Positions 31,054 to 40,988 are shown, counted from the stretch's first letter. The stretch is 56,390 nt of DNA from an uncultured Bacteroidota bacterium (GCA_902535165.1 CACASE010000006.1:22501-78890), one strand, 5' to 3'. The notes: generated by a model from the sequence alone, not told the origin. Numbers and translations are program-made.

Positions 31054-32160
31054 TTAAGAAAACATATCTTTTACCTTTTCAAAGAAAGATTTGTCATTCT
31101 TATCAGGATTTGGTTTAAAATGGTCACTATCCTTCATTTCTTCAAAAAACTGTCTTTGATCTTTATTAACAGTCTTTGGTGTCCAAACATTTACATGAAC
31201 TAATAAATCACCTGTTCCATAACCATTTACAGATTTTAAACCTTTACCTCTAAGCCTTAAAATTTTACCTGATTGTATGCCTGCATCCAATTTAATTCTT
31301 ACTTTTCCGTTAACAGTATCTATTTCTTTGGATACACCCAAGACAGCTTCTGAAATACTAACGTATAAATCAAAATGCAGATTATTTCCCTCTCTTTTGA
31401 AATTTTCATCATCTAGTTCACTAATTAGAACTAATAAATCACCAGATATACCATCTGATATTGCATCATTTCCTTTTCCACTAACTCTAAGTTGCATACC
31501 ATCCTCAACACCAGCAGGTATTTTAACTTCAACTGTTTCCTCATTTAAAATTTGACCATTTGCATCTGAACCTGGAGCCTTTTTAGTTACAATTTTACCA
31601 GTTCCAGAACATGCATTACATGTTGTTGTAGACTGCATTCTTCCTAAAATTGTATTTGTTATTTGAGTTACTTGTCCAGATCCTCCACATTGAGGGCAAG
31701 TGGAAAATTCAGTACCAGGTGCTTGAACTTTTCTTTTGACTTTTATTTTTTTATTAACTCCATTGGCAATTTCATTTATAGTTAAAGAAACTTTTATTCT
31801 AAGATTTGTTCCTTTTGATCTTCTTTGTGAAGATCCTCCAAAACCTCCAAAACCTCCAAATGCACCTCCGAATATATCACCAAACTGACTAAATATGTCA
31901 TCCATATTCATTCCTCCTGCACCAAATCCACCAGATCCATCAAAGGCAGCATGACCAAATTGATCATATTTAGCTCTTTTTTCTGAATTTCCTAAAACCT
32001 CATAAGCTTCGGCAGCTTGTTTAAACTTAGTTTCAGCTTCTTTATCTCCAGGATTTTTATCGGGATGATATTTTATAGCAGATTTTCTATAGGCTTTCTT
32101 AATCTCTGAATCAGAGGCATTTTTTTCAACACCTAAAATTTTATAATAATCCTCTTTCAT
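31054..32160 (-). CDS. dnaJ: chaperone DnaJ, with one zinc centre
   Basis: A 368-residue type I DnaJ. The J-domain has YHPDKNPG (His32-Pro33-Asp34) and the Gly/Phe region spans about 75-112. Only two CxxCxGxG repeats are present (Cys155/158 and Cys181/184) instead of four. These match repeats 2 and 3, so zinc centre II is kept and centre I is lost. As I recall, related flavobacterial DnaJ proteins show the same. The C-terminal substrate-binding domains are complete. It follows grpE by 5 bases. Confidence 0.96.
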   Translation of the reverse strand: MKEDYYKILGVEKNASDSEIKKAYRKSAIKYHPDKNPGDKEAETKFKQAAEAYEVLGNSEKRAKYDQFGHAAFDGSGGFGAGGMNMDDIFSQFGDIFGGAFGGFGGFGGSSQRRSKGTNLRIKVSLTINEIANGVNKKIKVKRKVQAPGTEFSTCPQCGGSGQVTQITNTILGRMQSTTTCNACSGTGKIVTKKAPGSDANGQILNEETVEVKIPAGVEDGMQLRVSGKGNDAISDGISGDLLVLISELDDENFKREGNNLHFDLYVSISEAVLGVSKEIDTVNGKVRIKLDAGIQSGKILRLRGKGLKSVNGYGTGDLLVHVNVWTPKTVNKDQRQFFEEMKDSDHFKPNPDKNDKSFFEKVKDMFS

Positions 32161-32165
32161 TAATA

Positions 32166-32666
32166 TTAGTTAGCTACTACAACTTTTGGATATCTTAAAA
32201 TTTTTTCTCCTAAACTATAACCAGTCTCAATAACATCTACAACTTTTCCAACCATTTTTTTATCGGTTGCTTTAATTTGTGTAATTGCTTCATGTTTTTC
32301 AGAATCGAAAACATCTCCCTTATTTACAACAATCACTGTTAATCCATTTGCCTTTAGTGTGTCATTCAGCTTATTATAAATGAGTTCAAATCCCTTTATT
32401 AAATTTTCGTTTTCTGACTTTTTAAATTCAGTAAAGGCTCTGTCCATATCATCAGTAACAGGAATTAAGGCAGTCATTAGTTCACTGGATGCTGATTTAA
32501 ATAGATCAAGTCTTTCTTTAGCTGTTCTTTTCCTAAAGTTTTCAAACTCTGCAAAAAGTCTTAAAAACTTATCTTTTTCATCCTTTAATTCGTCATTCAA
32601 TGATTTGATTTGATTCTTAAGTGTTGGAGACTTAGGTTTTGTTGATTTTTTTTTACTATTTGCCAT
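32166..32666 (-). CDS. grpE: nucleotide exchange factor GrpE
   Basis: A 166-residue protein with a basic N-terminus, a long coiled coil (about 15-60) and the GrpE core [18 protein letters not shown]. It ends with [20 protein letters not shown]. It exchanges nucleotide on DnaK in the heat-shock cycle. It is the first gene of a five-gene minus run and has a well-matched promoter ending 17 bases before its ATG. dnaK is not in the window. Confidence 0.96.
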   Translation of the reverse strand: MANSKKKSTKPKSPTLKNQIKSLNDELKDEKDKFLRLFAEFENFRKRTAKERLDLFKSASSELMTALIPVTDDMDRAFTEFKKSENENLIKGFELIYNKLNDTLKANGLTVIVVNKGDVFDSEKHEAITQIKATDKKMVGKVVDVIETGYSLGEKILRYPKVVVAN

Positions 32667-32683
32667 ATCCTTTAAATAAAAGA

Positions 32684-32716
32684 CAAATTTACTGCCAACA
32701 TTTTAATTTTGACAAA
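32684..32716 (-). promoter_or_regulatory. promoter of grpE-dnaJ run
   Basis: On the minus strand TTTG (32716-32713) is followed after 21 bases by TAAATTTG (32691-32684), an exact -7 match. This is the housekeeping sigma pattern of Bacteroidetes. No inverted repeat resembling CIRCE was seen. Confidence 0.7.
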
Positions 32717-32727
32717 AAGTCAGAAAA

Positions 32728-33636
32728 TTATTTTATTTTTTCCATTGATGGATAATTAAAATGGTATCCACTATTTACTATTTTACTAGCGGATACGTTT
32801 TTATCAGAAGCAATTACATCATAGTAAAAATCTAAAATACCAATCAGTTTAAATGGAACTATAAGTAAACTTTTTGGGATACTAAAATTTAATAATGGTT
32901 TGTAACTTAACTTAGATGCAAGTTCTTGTAATTCTAAAAAGGTTGATGGATTTGGTGATACAGCATTATAAGTGCCTTCTAATTTATTTTGAATAACGTG
33001 ATAAAAAATATTTACTAAATCATCAATATGAATCCATGATTGGCACTGGTCTCCCGCATCAATTACGTTTGAAATTCTTAATTTATTAATTTGAATTAGT
33101 TTTTTTAGAATTCCACCTTCTTTTGACAAGACAAGACCTATTCTTAATGTGGTAACACGAATATTAAGTTTATTGAATTCTTTAATTTTTTTCTCCCATT
33201 CTCTAACAACATTTGTTAAAAATAACCCCTCTTTGGATTGGAATGATTCATCGTACTCTAAGGTTTTACTATTTGGATAAATACCGATAGCAGAGGCAGA
33301 TATCACTTGAGATACATTATGGTTTTTTTCTCTTTTGATTATCTGGTACAAAGTCGACAATGAATCTATCCTTGAATTAAGAATCTTTTTTTTATTGTTA
33401 TTTGTCCAAAAAGAAAAAACACTAGAGCCTGCTAAATTGATGATAACATCGACCCCTTTGATTGAGGATTTATCTATCACTTTTTCGGATGGTTTCCAAA
33501 TAAAATATTCAATTCTAGAATTATTTGATTTTTGGTACCTCCTTGACAAAATATTAACTGAGTGACCATTATCAATTAAATGAGACGTTAACATAGAACC
33601 AATTAAGCCTGTTCCCCCACTTATCAAGAACTTCAT
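32728..33636 (-). CDS. TIGR01777 family SDR oxidoreductase (YfcH-like)
   Basis: A 302-residue extended short-chain dehydrogenase-like protein with the N-terminal NAD(P) motif ISGGTGLIGSML. Family markers include SRR near residue 37, INLAGSS, SASAIGIYP and SWIHIDDLVN. The C-terminal DUF1731 region is present. The substrate and pathway are unknown; homologues were named cell-division inhibitors from weak evidence. A TAACTTTG box at 33669-33662 may be its -7 element. It is transcribed towards grpE and away from ilvE. Confidence 0.87.
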   Translation of the reverse strand: MKFLISGGTGLIGSMLTSHLIDNGHSVNILSRRYQKSNNSRIEYFIWKPSEKVIDKSSIKGVDVIINLAGSSVFSFWTNNNKKKILNSRIDSLSTLYQIIKREKNHNVSQVISASAIGIYPNSKTLEYDESFQSKEGLFLTNVVREWEKKIKEFNKLNIRVTTLRIGLVLSKEGGILKKLIQINKLRISNVIDAGDQCQSWIHIDDLVNIFYHVIQNKLEGTYNAVSPNPSTFLELQELASKLSYKPLLNFSIPKSLLIVPFKLIGILDFYYDVIASDKNVSASKIVNSGYHFNYPSMEKIK

Positions 33637-33700
33637 TTTTATAATTTATTATTAATATCATCAAAGTTAATTTGTAATTTTACATTATTAAAATTTAGTT

Positions 33701-34750
33701 GTGAAAATCACATTATCCAAAAAATCAAAAATCGGAAACGTTGATTTTGAAAATCTTGAATTTGGAAAAATATTTACTGATCATATTTTCGTCAGTAAAT
33801 ATTCAAATGGACAATGGAGCGAAGGTGAAATAATGCCTTATGGTGATTTCCTGATTAGTCCCTCAGCTAGAGTATTTCATTATGGTCAAGCAATTTTTGA
33901 AGGAATGAAATGTTACAAAAGTGAAAATAATTCCTTAATCCTGTTCAGACCAGATGAAAATTTCAAAAGATTTAATAAATCATCCGCCAGAATGGCTATT
34001 CCTGAAATTGATAAAGAAGTTTTTTTTAATGGACTAACTCATTTATTAAAATTAGACAGTGAATGGGTAAAAAAAGGTGATGGAAATGCTTTGTATATAC
34101 GCCCATTTGTTTTTGCATCTGAACCCTCTATTAATGCAAGCGAAGCAAATGAATATATTTTTATGATTATATGTTGTGCATCAAAATCTTACTATGGTGA
34201 TCAAAAAATAAAAGTTAAAATTGAAGAAAAGTATAGTCGTGCTGCTAAGGGCGGTGTTGGTTACGCTAAGGCTGCAGGGAATTATGCAGCACAATTTTAC
34301 CCAACTTTACTTGCAAAAAATGAAGGATATCAACAAATAATATGGACAGATTCTAATAACCATAAATCAATTGAGGAAGCTGGTACTATGAATTTATTTT
34401 TTAGAATTAAAGATAAGCTAATAACATCCCCTACCAGTGATAGTATCTTGGACGGTATTACACGAAAAAGTATTATTGAGCTAGCTCAAAGCTTTAATAT
34501 TGATGTTGAAGAAAGACCAATTACAATTGACGAGCTTATGAGTTCTTTTGAAAAAGGTGAACTTAAAGAAATATTTGGAACAGGAACTGCAGTTGTTGTA
34601 TTACCTATTGAATCCTTTGGATACAAAAATAAAGATTATAAAATTCCTGAAATTGAAAATCCATTTTCAATTAAACTGAAAAAGAAACTCAATGATATAC
34701 AGTACGACAGATCTTTGGATTTTGGGGATTGGAAATTAAAAATTACTTAA
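33701..34750 (+). CDS. ilvE: branched-chain amino acid aminotransferase
   Basis: A 349-residue class IV PLP aminotransferase. It carries the PLP lysine in GVGYAKAAGNYAAQF and the downstream EEAGTMNLFF, SPTSDSILDGITR and FGTGTAVVV motifs. Length fits the long IlvE type. It transfers the amino group between glutamate and branched-chain keto acids. The start is GTG, giving KITLSKKS, which fits the family N-terminus. Its 3' end overlaps the convergent MazG-like gene by 8 bases. Confidence 0.95.
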   Translation: MKITLSKKSKIGNVDFENLEFGKIFTDHIFVSKYSNGQWSEGEIMPYGDFLISPSARVFHYGQAIFEGMKCYKSENNSLILFRPDENFKRFNKSSARMAIPEIDKEVFFNGLTHLLKLDSEWVKKGDGNALYIRPFVFASEPSINASEANEYIFMIICCASKSYYGDQKIKVKIEEKYSRAAKGGVGYAKAAGNYAAQFYPTLLAKNEGYQQIIWTDSNNHKSIEEAGTMNLFFRIKDKLITSPTSDSILDGITRKSIIELAQSFNIDVEERPITIDELMSSFEKGELKEIFGTGTAVVVLPIESFGYKNKDYKIPEIENPFSIKLKKKLNDIQYDRSLDFGDWKLKIT

Positions 34751-35126
34751 AAAATTTATCAAAGTTTGGTTTAACATAATTTGGACCTTTTAAAACTTTT
34801 CCATCTTCTCTGTACAAAGGATTTCCATCTAAGCCTAATTTACTCATATTACTTTTTTGTATTTCATCAAATATGGGTTCAATTATATCTTGCATTCCAT
34901 GTTCAATTATAGTACCGCACAAAATATACAGCATATCACCTAAAGCATCTGCAACCTCGGTAATATCATTATTATTAGCAGCATTGATGTATTCATTATT
35001 TTCTTCAGCCATTAAATCAAATCTTAATTTATTTTTATTAGAGCCAAGGTCTGCAACAGGGTTAATATTATATGATAGCTTGTAAGTTTCGTGAAAATGT
35101 TTTACGGAATCTAATTGTTTTTTCAT
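34743..35126 (-). CDS. MazG/PRA-PH-like nucleoside triphosphate pyrophosphohydrolase
   Basis: A 127-residue all-alpha pyrophosphohydrolase. Metal-binding acidic motifs are LMAEENNEYINA and EVADALGDMLYILCG, matching the EExxE and ExxD pattern. The C-terminal YREDGKVLKGPNY is conserved in Bacteroidetes members, which are often labelled phosphoribosyl-ATP pyrophosphohydrolase-like. It likely removes unusual or damaged NTPs. I place the start at MKKQLDSVKHF; a longer reading to 35216 would add a hydrophobic, non-conserved N-terminus and run into the divergent gene. Confidence 0.85.
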   Translation of the reverse strand: MKKQLDSVKHFHETYKLSYNINPVADLGSNKNKLRFDLMAEENNEYINAANNNDITEVADALGDMLYILCGTIIEHGMQDIIEPIFDEIQKSNMSKLGLDGNPLYREDGKVLKGPNYVKPNFDKFFK

Positions 35127-35163
35127 GAGAAATTTAATTTGAATTATATTTATAAAAATAAAT

Positions 35164-35352
35164 ATGTTTACACAAGGACAGCTAATTTTTGCAATTTTTT
35201 TTCTAATTGCTTTCACTATTATTATAACAATTAGTTATAAGAAAGATTTAATTTTCTTAAAAAACACTTACAAAGGAGTTAAATGGGTTTTAGTTGGATT
35301 CATTGTATTTTTTTTGATTCTCGTATTATTAAAAAAACTTGTTAATGCTTAA
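35164..35352 (+). CDS. small two-helix membrane protein upstream of crcB
   Basis: A 62-residue protein with two transmembrane helices (about 8-24 and 40-58) separated by a basic loop (SYKKDLIFLKNTYKG). Similar short proteins precede crcB or occur alone in Flavobacteriia. No function is known. Its stop codon lies 8 bases inside crcB, so the two are coupled. A structural or regulatory link to fluoride export is possible but unproven. Confidence 0.7.
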   Translation: MFTQGQLIFAIFFLIAFTIIITISYKKDLIFLKNTYKGVKWVLVGFIVFFLILVLLKKLVNA

Positions 35353-35713
35353 AGAAATTATAGCAGTTTTTATTGGAGGTGGAATAGGAAGCTCACTCAG
35401 ATATTTAATTAGTAAATTCAGTTTTATTACTGCAACAAGTTTTCCCTACTCAACTTTCATTACAAATATTATTGGATGTTTTATTCTTGGTTTGACACTT
35501 GGATATTTTTTGAAAAGTAACAATCAAAATTCTTTAATGTTTGTTTTTTTAACAATAGGTGTTTGTGGCGGTTTTACAACATTTTCTACTTTCTCAAGTG
35601 AAGGATTAACATTGATTAACAATGGCAACTATTTAACATTTTTAGTTTATACTATGATTAGTATTATACTAGGCTTACTTGCTGTTTATTTTGGTACTAT
35701 TATATATAAATAG
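35345..35713 (+). CDS. crcB: fluoride ion channel CrcB/Fluc
   Basis: A 122-residue four-helix membrane protein with family motifs GGGIGSSLRYLIS, FITNIIGCFILG and GVCGGFTTFSTFSSE, the latter carrying the conserved Phe box. It forms a dual-topology dimer that exports fluoride. I start at ATG 35345 (MLKEIIAVF) rather than the TTG two codons earlier. No fluoride riboswitch is evident upstream. Confidence 0.92.
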   Translation: MLKEIIAVFIGGGIGSSLRYLISKFSFITATSFPYSTFITNIIGCFILGLTLGYFLKSNNQNSLMFVFLTIGVCGGFTTFSTFSSEGLTLINNGNYLTFLVYTMISIILGLLAVYFGTIIYK

Positions 35714-35916
35714 CTGATTTTCATATACTTATAACTGATTGATTTACGATATCTAAAAATATGATATCATTTTTTATCATATTCTAAATTTTATTAGTCT
35801 GATATTTTATTATCCTTAAAAATGTAATGTTTGCATCTTGATTAGATGATAGTCAGATTAAATATAACATACATTAGTAATTAACTAATAACTATATATA
35901 ACAATAAATTTAAAAC

Positions 35917-36567
35917 ATGAAAAAATTTAAAACATTAATACTATTAATGAGTTCTGCATTTTTCTTTTTTACAAATCAAAATGTGCAGTCTCAAGACTTT
36001 GGCGCTGATGTAGTAAGCTCTTACGTTTGGAGAGGTACTCAATTTGGCCAAGGTATGCATATCCAACCATGGATGACAGTCGGAGGTGGTGGATTTGAAG
36101 GTGGTATCTGGGGAAGCTTCCCTACTACTGCAGCTGGTGGTGGTGATGAACTAGACTTGTATGTTGCATATGACTTTGGTCCATTAGCTATCACAATTAC
36201 TAACTATACATTCCCTGATGGAACAGGAAATTATGGTGATGGTTCTGGTTTATTTGAAGGAGATATGGAAATTGCACTTTCAACTGAGTTGGGTGGTGTT
36301 TCTCTTCTAGGTGGTTATTTCCCTGATCTTGAAGCTCTATATATTGAAGCTGGATTCCCGCTAGGACCAGTTGATTTTGCAATCGGCTATGGAAGTGATG
36401 GAAAAGACGCCTTTTATGCTGGTGGTGACAGTGGAATAGTAAACTTATCTTTTGGAGGTTCGAAAGATATTAAGATTACTGATGATTATTCATTACCTGT
36501 CTTTGGATCATTTATATACAATCCTGATGCTGATGCAGCATTCTTAGTTTTTGGGGCTAGTTTTTAA
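35917..36567 (+). CDS. TorF-type putative outer-membrane porin
   Basis: A 216-residue protein with a signal peptide ending near NVQSQ. The mature part starts FGADVVSSYVWRGTQFGQG, the hallmark of the TorF porin family. Glycine- and aromatic-rich amphipathic strands follow, and the protein ends in Phe (VFGASF), as outer-membrane barrels do. The gene sits 20 bases before the ammonium transporter and is likely cotranscribed, so the porin may help ammonium or small solutes cross the outer membrane. This is inferred from position only. Codons here look more optimised than in neighbours (many GGT and GCT), consistent with high expression. Confidence 0.82.
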   Translation: MKKFKTLILLMSSAFFFFTNQNVQSQDFGADVVSSYVWRGTQFGQGMHIQPWMTVGGGGFEGGIWGSFPTTAAGGGDELDLYVAYDFGPLAITITNYTFPDGTGNYGDGSGLFEGDMEIALSTELGGVSLLGGYFPDLEALYIEAGFPLGPVDFAIGYGSDGKDAFYAGGDSGIVNLSFGGSKDIKITDDYSLPVFGSFIYNPDADAAFLVFGASF

Positions 36568-36587
36568 CTTAATTAATATTTAGAATT

Positions 36588-37826
36588 ATGGAATTATTAA
36601 CAACAAATAATGTATGGATGATGGTCTGTACTTTTCTTGTATTTTTCATGCACCTAGGATTCTCATTCCTAGAAATTGGACTCACAAGACAAAAGAATTC
36701 TATCAACATACTTTTCAAAAACTTTTTTGTAATTACAGCTGGACTTATTATATATTGCCTTGTTGGATTTAATCTTATGTATCCAAGTGAATGGATAATT
36801 GAAGGTGTTCTCGGAATGCCATCACCAGGATTAGATTCTGAAGCTGCTGCTGATCTTTCTTACAATGAAGGTTACACTTACTGGACTGATTTTCTATTTC
36901 AAGGTATGTTCGCTGCTACTGCTGCCACTATTATTTCTGGAGCTGTTGCTGAAAGAATTAAAATAGGTTCATTTATGCTTTTTGCTGCTTTATACGTAAC
37001 AATTGTATATCCTATTGTAGGTTCTTGGCAATGGGGAGGTGGATTCTTCAGCGAATATTTTGGATTTTATGATTTTGCAGGTTCTACACTTGTACACTCT
37101 GTCGGTGGATGGGGTGCTCTTGTAGCTATCATATTTCTAGGAGCTAGAAAAGGTAAATTTGGTAAAAATGGTGAAGTTTTAACAATACCAGGATCCAATA
37201 TACCATTGTCTGCTGCTGGTGTAATGATACTTTGGCTAGGTTGGTTTGGGTTTAACGGGGGTTCTGTACTTTCCGCTGATCCAGCACTAACATCAGTAAC
37301 ACTTGTTACTACATGTTTAGCTGCTGCTGCTGGTGGATTATCTTGTGCGCTTACATATAAAGTCTTTTATGGAAAAGCTGATATAATGATGTTTATGAAT
37401 GGTGTATTAGGTGGTTTAGTAGGAATTACTGCTGGCGCTGACTTAATGTTACCCACAAGTGCTATATTAATCGGACTTATTTCTGGTCCTGTTGTAGTAT
37501 TTAGCTCTGCAGCACTAGAAAAGTTAGGTCTGGATGATCCTGTTGGTGCAGTTCCAGTTCACCTATTCTGTGGAATATGGGGAACATTAGCTGTTGGAAT
37601 TTTTGGAGCTTCTGCTGGATTTGGTCAGTTTATGAGCCAATTAGCTTGTGTTGGTATCGCAGGTTTCTTCTGCGTAGTATTTGGTTCTGCATTAGTACTA
37701 TTTACTAAAGCTGTTGTTGGATTAAGGGTCTCTGCCGAAGAAGAAGAAGAAGGTCTTGATATGGCTGAACACTCAGGTAGTGAAGCATATGGAGATTTCC
37801 AACTGACAGGTAAGAAATATTTTTAA
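36588..37826 (+). CDS. amt: ammonium transporter (Amt family)
   Basis: A 412-residue protein with 11 hydrophobic helices. The Amt markers are FQGMFAATAATIISGAVAER, His170 in VHSVGGWGAL and His325 in VHLFCGIWG, the latter two forming the twin-His pore pair. It conducts ammonium into the cell. No glnK lies beside it, unlike the common glnK-amtB order; a porin gene takes that place. An intrinsic terminator follows 75 bases downstream. Type II glutamine synthetase, which would use the ammonium, is encoded 3.4 kb away. Confidence 0.95.
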   Translation: MELLTTNNVWMMVCTFLVFFMHLGFSFLEIGLTRQKNSINILFKNFFVITAGLIIYCLVGFNLMYPSEWIIEGVLGMPSPGLDSEAAADLSYNEGYTYWTDFLFQGMFAATAATIISGAVAERIKIGSFMLFAALYVTIVYPIVGSWQWGGGFFSEYFGFYDFAGSTLVHSVGGWGALVAIIFLGARKGKFGKNGEVLTIPGSNIPLSAAGVMILWLGWFGFNGGSVLSADPALTSVTLVTTCLAAAAGGLSCALTYKVFYGKADIMMFMNGVLGGLVGITAGADLMLPTSAILIGLISGPVVVFSSAALEKLGLDDPVGAVPVHLFCGIWGTLAVGIFGASAGFGQFMSQLACVGIAGFFCVVFGSALVLFTKAVVGLRVSAEEEEEGLDMAEHSGSEAYGDFQLTGKKYF

Positions 37827-37900
37827 TTTTAAACCAATAATATTAGATGATAATATCCATAATAGTTTGTTAGTTGTTTAAAATTATTGTCTAATTCTCT

Positions 37901-37936
37901 GAAAGGTTGTCACATGGGGCAACCTTTCTCTTTTTA
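37901..37936 (+). terminator. intrinsic terminator of porin-amt
   Basis: GAAAGGTTG pairs perfectly with CAACCTTTC (9 bp) around a 10-base loop, followed by TCTTTTT. The hairpin lies between two convergent transcripts. The T-run favours the plus strand, and the pyrF stop codon on the minus strand touches its end. Confidence 0.88.
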
Positions 37937-38737
37937 AAAAGATTTTAAATTAAAATCATCAACTACCATCTCAGCAGAATCAAGGTAGTTGATATCATTA
38001 TTAGCGTAAATAATTGTTCTAGATACATTAATCAAAATTCTTTTGTTATACTTAGTTGAATTTTTAATTGTTTGTTGAAGATTACCACCTTGTGCTCCAA
38101 TGCCAGGAATTAGTAAGAAATTATCTTTCACTATTTCACGAATTTTTAAAAGATAATTAGATTTTGTAGCCCCGACAACATACATTAATTTTTGAGAATT
38201 ATTCCATTTCTGAGATTTAGATATAACGTCTAAAAATAAATCATTTGGTATTTGGAAATCATTTGCCCCTTGGTTGGAAGTCAGGGCTAGTATTATTGCG
38301 TATTTATCATCATATTTTAAAAACTCTGTTACTGAATCTTGTCCCATATATGGAGAAAGAGTTATTGAGTCAAACTGCATTTTTTCAAAAAAAGCTTTTG
38401 CATACATTGAAGAAGTATTTCCTATATCAGCTCGTTTTGCATCAGCAATTGTAAATAAATGCGGATGGTTGGATTTAATGTAATCTATAGATTTCTCAAG
38501 TGATGACCATCCATCTTTTCCTCTTGACTCATAAAAAGCTGTATTTATTTTTACAGCTACTATTTTTGAAGAAAGTCGATCAACTAATGATTTATTAAAA
38601 TCAAAAACGGGATCTTGTGAGTTTAATAAATGCTTAGGTATTTTATTAATATCAGTATCTAATCCTAAACATAAAAAAGTCTTTTTTGAAATTATATTTT
38701 GCTCTAATTGATTTAAATCCATTTTATATTTCTTCAT
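37934..38737 (-). CDS. pyrF: orotidine 5'-phosphate decarboxylase
   Basis: A 267-residue type 2 OMP decarboxylase, the last step of UMP synthesis. Catalytic residues are in [15 protein letters not shown] (the Lys-Asp network), with [10 protein letters not shown] upstream, [11 protein letters not shown], and the phosphate-binding [10 protein letters not shown]. Length fits the 270-residue Bacteroidetes type. Its start overlaps prfA by 14 bases, and the gene ends the run purM-prfA-pyrF. Confidence 0.95.
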   Translation of the reverse strand: MKKYKMDLNQLEQNIISKKTFLCLGLDTDINKIPKHLLNSQDPVFDFNKSLVDRLSSKIVAVKINTAFYESRGKDGWSSLEKSIDYIKSNHPHLFTIADAKRADIGNTSSMYAKAFFEKMQFDSITLSPYMGQDSVTEFLKYDDKYAIILALTSNQGANDFQIPNDLFLDVISKSQKWNNSQKLMYVVGATKSNYLLKIREIVKDNFLLIPGIGAQGGNLQQTIKNSTKYNKRILINVSRTIIYANNDINYLDSAEMVVDDFNLKSF

Positions 38738-39824
38738 TTTTAATCAACTCTGAATCTTGAACGATTTTGAGTTCCTCTACGAGTTTATCGATATCGCCAT
38801 TAACAATATTTTGCAAATCATATAAAGTTAAATTAATTCTATGATCTGTGACACGACCCTGAGGATAGTTATACGTCCTAATTTTTGCAGATCTATCTCC
38901 TGATGAAACCATAGAATTTCTTTTTGCTGAATCTGCTTCTTCTCTTTTTTTTATTTCCAATTCATAAAGTCTTGATCTTAGAACCTTTAAAGCTTTATCT
39001 AAATTTTTATGCTGTGATTTTTGGTCTTGGCAGCTAACAATAATTCCTGTTGGCTCATGGTGAAGTTTAATAGCTGAGTATGTCGTATTAACAGATTGAC
39101 CGCCAGGTCCGGTAGAAGTTGTTCTTTCAATTCTAACATCCTGCATATTTAAATCTACATCAAATTCTTCTGCTTCTGGCAGAACAATTACTGTTGCTGC
39201 AGATGTATGTACCCTTCCTTGAGTTTCAGTTTGAGGAACTCGTTGAACTCTATGAACACCTGATTCAAACTTCATAGTACCATAAACGTCCTCACCATTT
39301 ATTTCAAAAATAATTTCTTTATATCCTCCTGCTGTTCCTTCATTAAAATCAACAAGGTTTACATTCCATCCCTTTTTTTCAGCATACTTGGAATACATTC
39401 TAAACAAATCACCAGCGAATATACTAGCTTCATCTCCGCCAGTTCCTGCTCTTAATTCCATTACTATATTCTTTGGATCATCGGGATCTTTTGGGATTAA
39501 CATTTTCCTTAAATCATCCTCAATTGTTGAAACTTTAATTTTTGCATCATTAAGTTCTTGATTAGCTAAATCAATCATTTCTTTATCAGTCTCATTTTTA
39601 ATAATTTCTTTTGCTTCCTCAATATTTGCTAATACATTCTCATATTCATTTTTCTTATCAACTACAGTTTTTAGATCCTTATACTCCTTGGATATTTTAA
39701 TGTATTTTGATTGGTCTGATATAATATCAGGTTGAATCAGCATTTCAGATAATTCGTTAAATCTTTCCTCTAGTATTTTTAACTTTTCTAACATTTCAAT
39801 ATTCAAAGTTTCCTTTATCTCCAA
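38724..39824 (-). CDS. prfA: peptide chain release factor 1
   Basis: A 366-residue class I release factor with the GGQ motif in [17 protein letters not shown] and the anticodon-like tripeptide region typical of RF1 near [15 protein letters not shown]. It reads UAA and UAG. It overlaps purM by 29 bases at its 5' end and pyrF by 14 bases at its 3' end. The reading frame opens [17 protein letters not shown] later in-frame ATG, at [15 protein letters not shown], is equally possible and would nearly remove the purM overlap. Confidence 0.95.
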   Translation of the reverse strand: MEIKETLNIEMLEKLKILEERFNELSEMLIQPDIISDQSKYIKISKEYKDLKTVVDKKNEYENVLANIEEAKEIIKNETDKEMIDLANQELNDAKIKVSTIEDDLRKMLIPKDPDDPKNIVMELRAGTGGDEASIFAGDLFRMYSKYAEKKGWNVNLVDFNEGTAGGYKEIIFEINGEDVYGTMKFESGVHRVQRVPQTETQGRVHTSAATVIVLPEAEEFDVDLNMQDVRIERTTSTGPGGQSVNTTYSAIKLHHEPTGIIVSCQDQKSQHKNLDKALKVLRSRLYELEIKKREEADSAKRNSMVSSGDRSAKIRTYNYPQGRVTDHRINLTLYDLQNIVNGDIDKLVEELKIVQDSELIKNEEI

Positions 39825-40968
39825 AAATGGAAAGCTTATTAGATTTAGAATCTTCTACTCTTCCTATTATTTTAGCTTCTAAATTAAAGGAAGAACATAT
39901 ATCAATTATATTCTTAGCTGAAAGTTCATCTGTATAAATTTCAAGTCGGTGACCCATATTAAAAACCTGGTACATTTCTTTCCAGGATGTTTTGGATTCA
40001 TCTTGGATTAAATCAAAAATAATTGGTGTATTGAATAAGTTATCTTTAATAATATGTTTATTTTCAACAAAATGCATAACCTTAGTTTGTGCTCCACCAC
40101 TGCAATGAATCATTCCATCAATATTAGACACACCAACTTTGGAAATGATTTCTTTAACTACTGGAGCATAGGTTCTTGTCGGAGATAAAACTAACTTGCC
40201 AATATCATGATCATATCCTACAATTTTATCAGTAAGCTTTTTTGAACCAGAGTAAACAAGGCTATCATCCAGTGAATTGTCATAAGTTTCTGGATACTTT
40301 TCTTTTAAATACTTGTGAAATACATCATGCCTAGCTGAAGTCAATCCATTACTTCCAATTCCACTATTATATTCATCTTCATAGTTTGTTTTACCAAATG
40401 ATGCTAAGCCAACAATTACATTTCCAGATTTAATTTTAGAGTTGTCAATTACATCGCTTTTTTTAAGTCGTGATACCACAGTTGAATCAACAATAATTGT
40501 TTTTACCAAATCACCAACATCAGCTGTTTCACCACCTGAAGATTTTATATTAATACCAAAGGAATTTAATTTTGAAATAACTAGTTCATTGCCTTCAATA
40601 ATTGCTTTTAATACATCGCCAGTAATAAGCTTTTTATTTCTACCAATAGTTGAGGAAACAATTATATTGTCAACAGCACCAACACAGATTAAATCATCAA
40701 TATTCATAATTAATGAATCTTGAGCAATACCTTTCCAAACACTAATGTCTCCTGTCTCTTTCCAGTATGTATATGCTAAAGATGATTTTGTACCTGCTCC
40801 ATCTGCGTGCATTACAATACAATAATCATCATCACCAGAAATTACATCAGGAATAATCTTACAAAAAGCTTTTGGGAAAAGACCTTTATCAACATTTTTG
40901 ATTGCTTCATGAACTTCTTTTTTGTCAAATGAAACTCCTCGGCTGTCATATTTTGATAAATTATCCAA
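39796..40968 (-). CDS. purM: phosphoribosylformylglycinamidine cyclo-ligase (AIR synthase)
   Basis: A 390-residue AIR synthase of the Bacteroidetes length class; E. coli PurM is about 345. Family features include [35 protein letters not shown] and [11 protein letters not shown]. It closes the imidazole ring in purine synthesis using ATP. The start codon is TTG ([13 protein letters not shown]), which matches the expected N-terminus. A -7-like TATCTTTG box lies 20 bases upstream. Confidence 0.93.
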   Translation of the reverse strand: MDNLSKYDSRGVSFDKKEVHEAIKNVDKGLFPKAFCKIIPDVISGDDDYCIVMHADGAGTKSSLAYTYWKETGDISVWKGIAQDSLIMNIDDLICVGAVDNIIVSSTIGRNKKLITGDVLKAIIEGNELVISKLNSFGINIKSSGGETADVGDLVKTIIVDSTVVSRLKKSDVIDNSKIKSGNVIVGLASFGKTNYEDEYNSGIGSNGLTSARHDVFHKYLKEKYPETYDNSLDDSLVYSGSKKLTDKIVGYDHDIGKLVLSPTRTYAPVVKEIISKVGVSNIDGMIHCSGGAQTKVMHFVENKHIIKDNLFNTPIIFDLIQDESKTSWKEMYQVFNMGHRLEIYTDELSAKNIIDICSSFNLEAKIIGRVEDSKSNKLSIFGDKGNFEY

Positions 40969-40988
40969 CTAATTTTAAAATATTTGGT

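Noticed and set aside
34743-35216. Longer start for the MazG-like gene
   Set aside because: The extra 30 residues are hydrophobic and not family-like, and the frame would overlap the divergent small membrane protein gene.
35758-35783. AATATGATA/TATCATATT inverted repeat after crcB as a terminator
   Set aside because: The stem is all A/T except one C-G pair and is not followed by a T-run. In this A+T-rich gap it may be chance.
38245-38483. Plus-strand frames of 69 codons inside pyrF
   Set aside because: They are antisense shadows of a well-supported conserved gene and carry no family signal.
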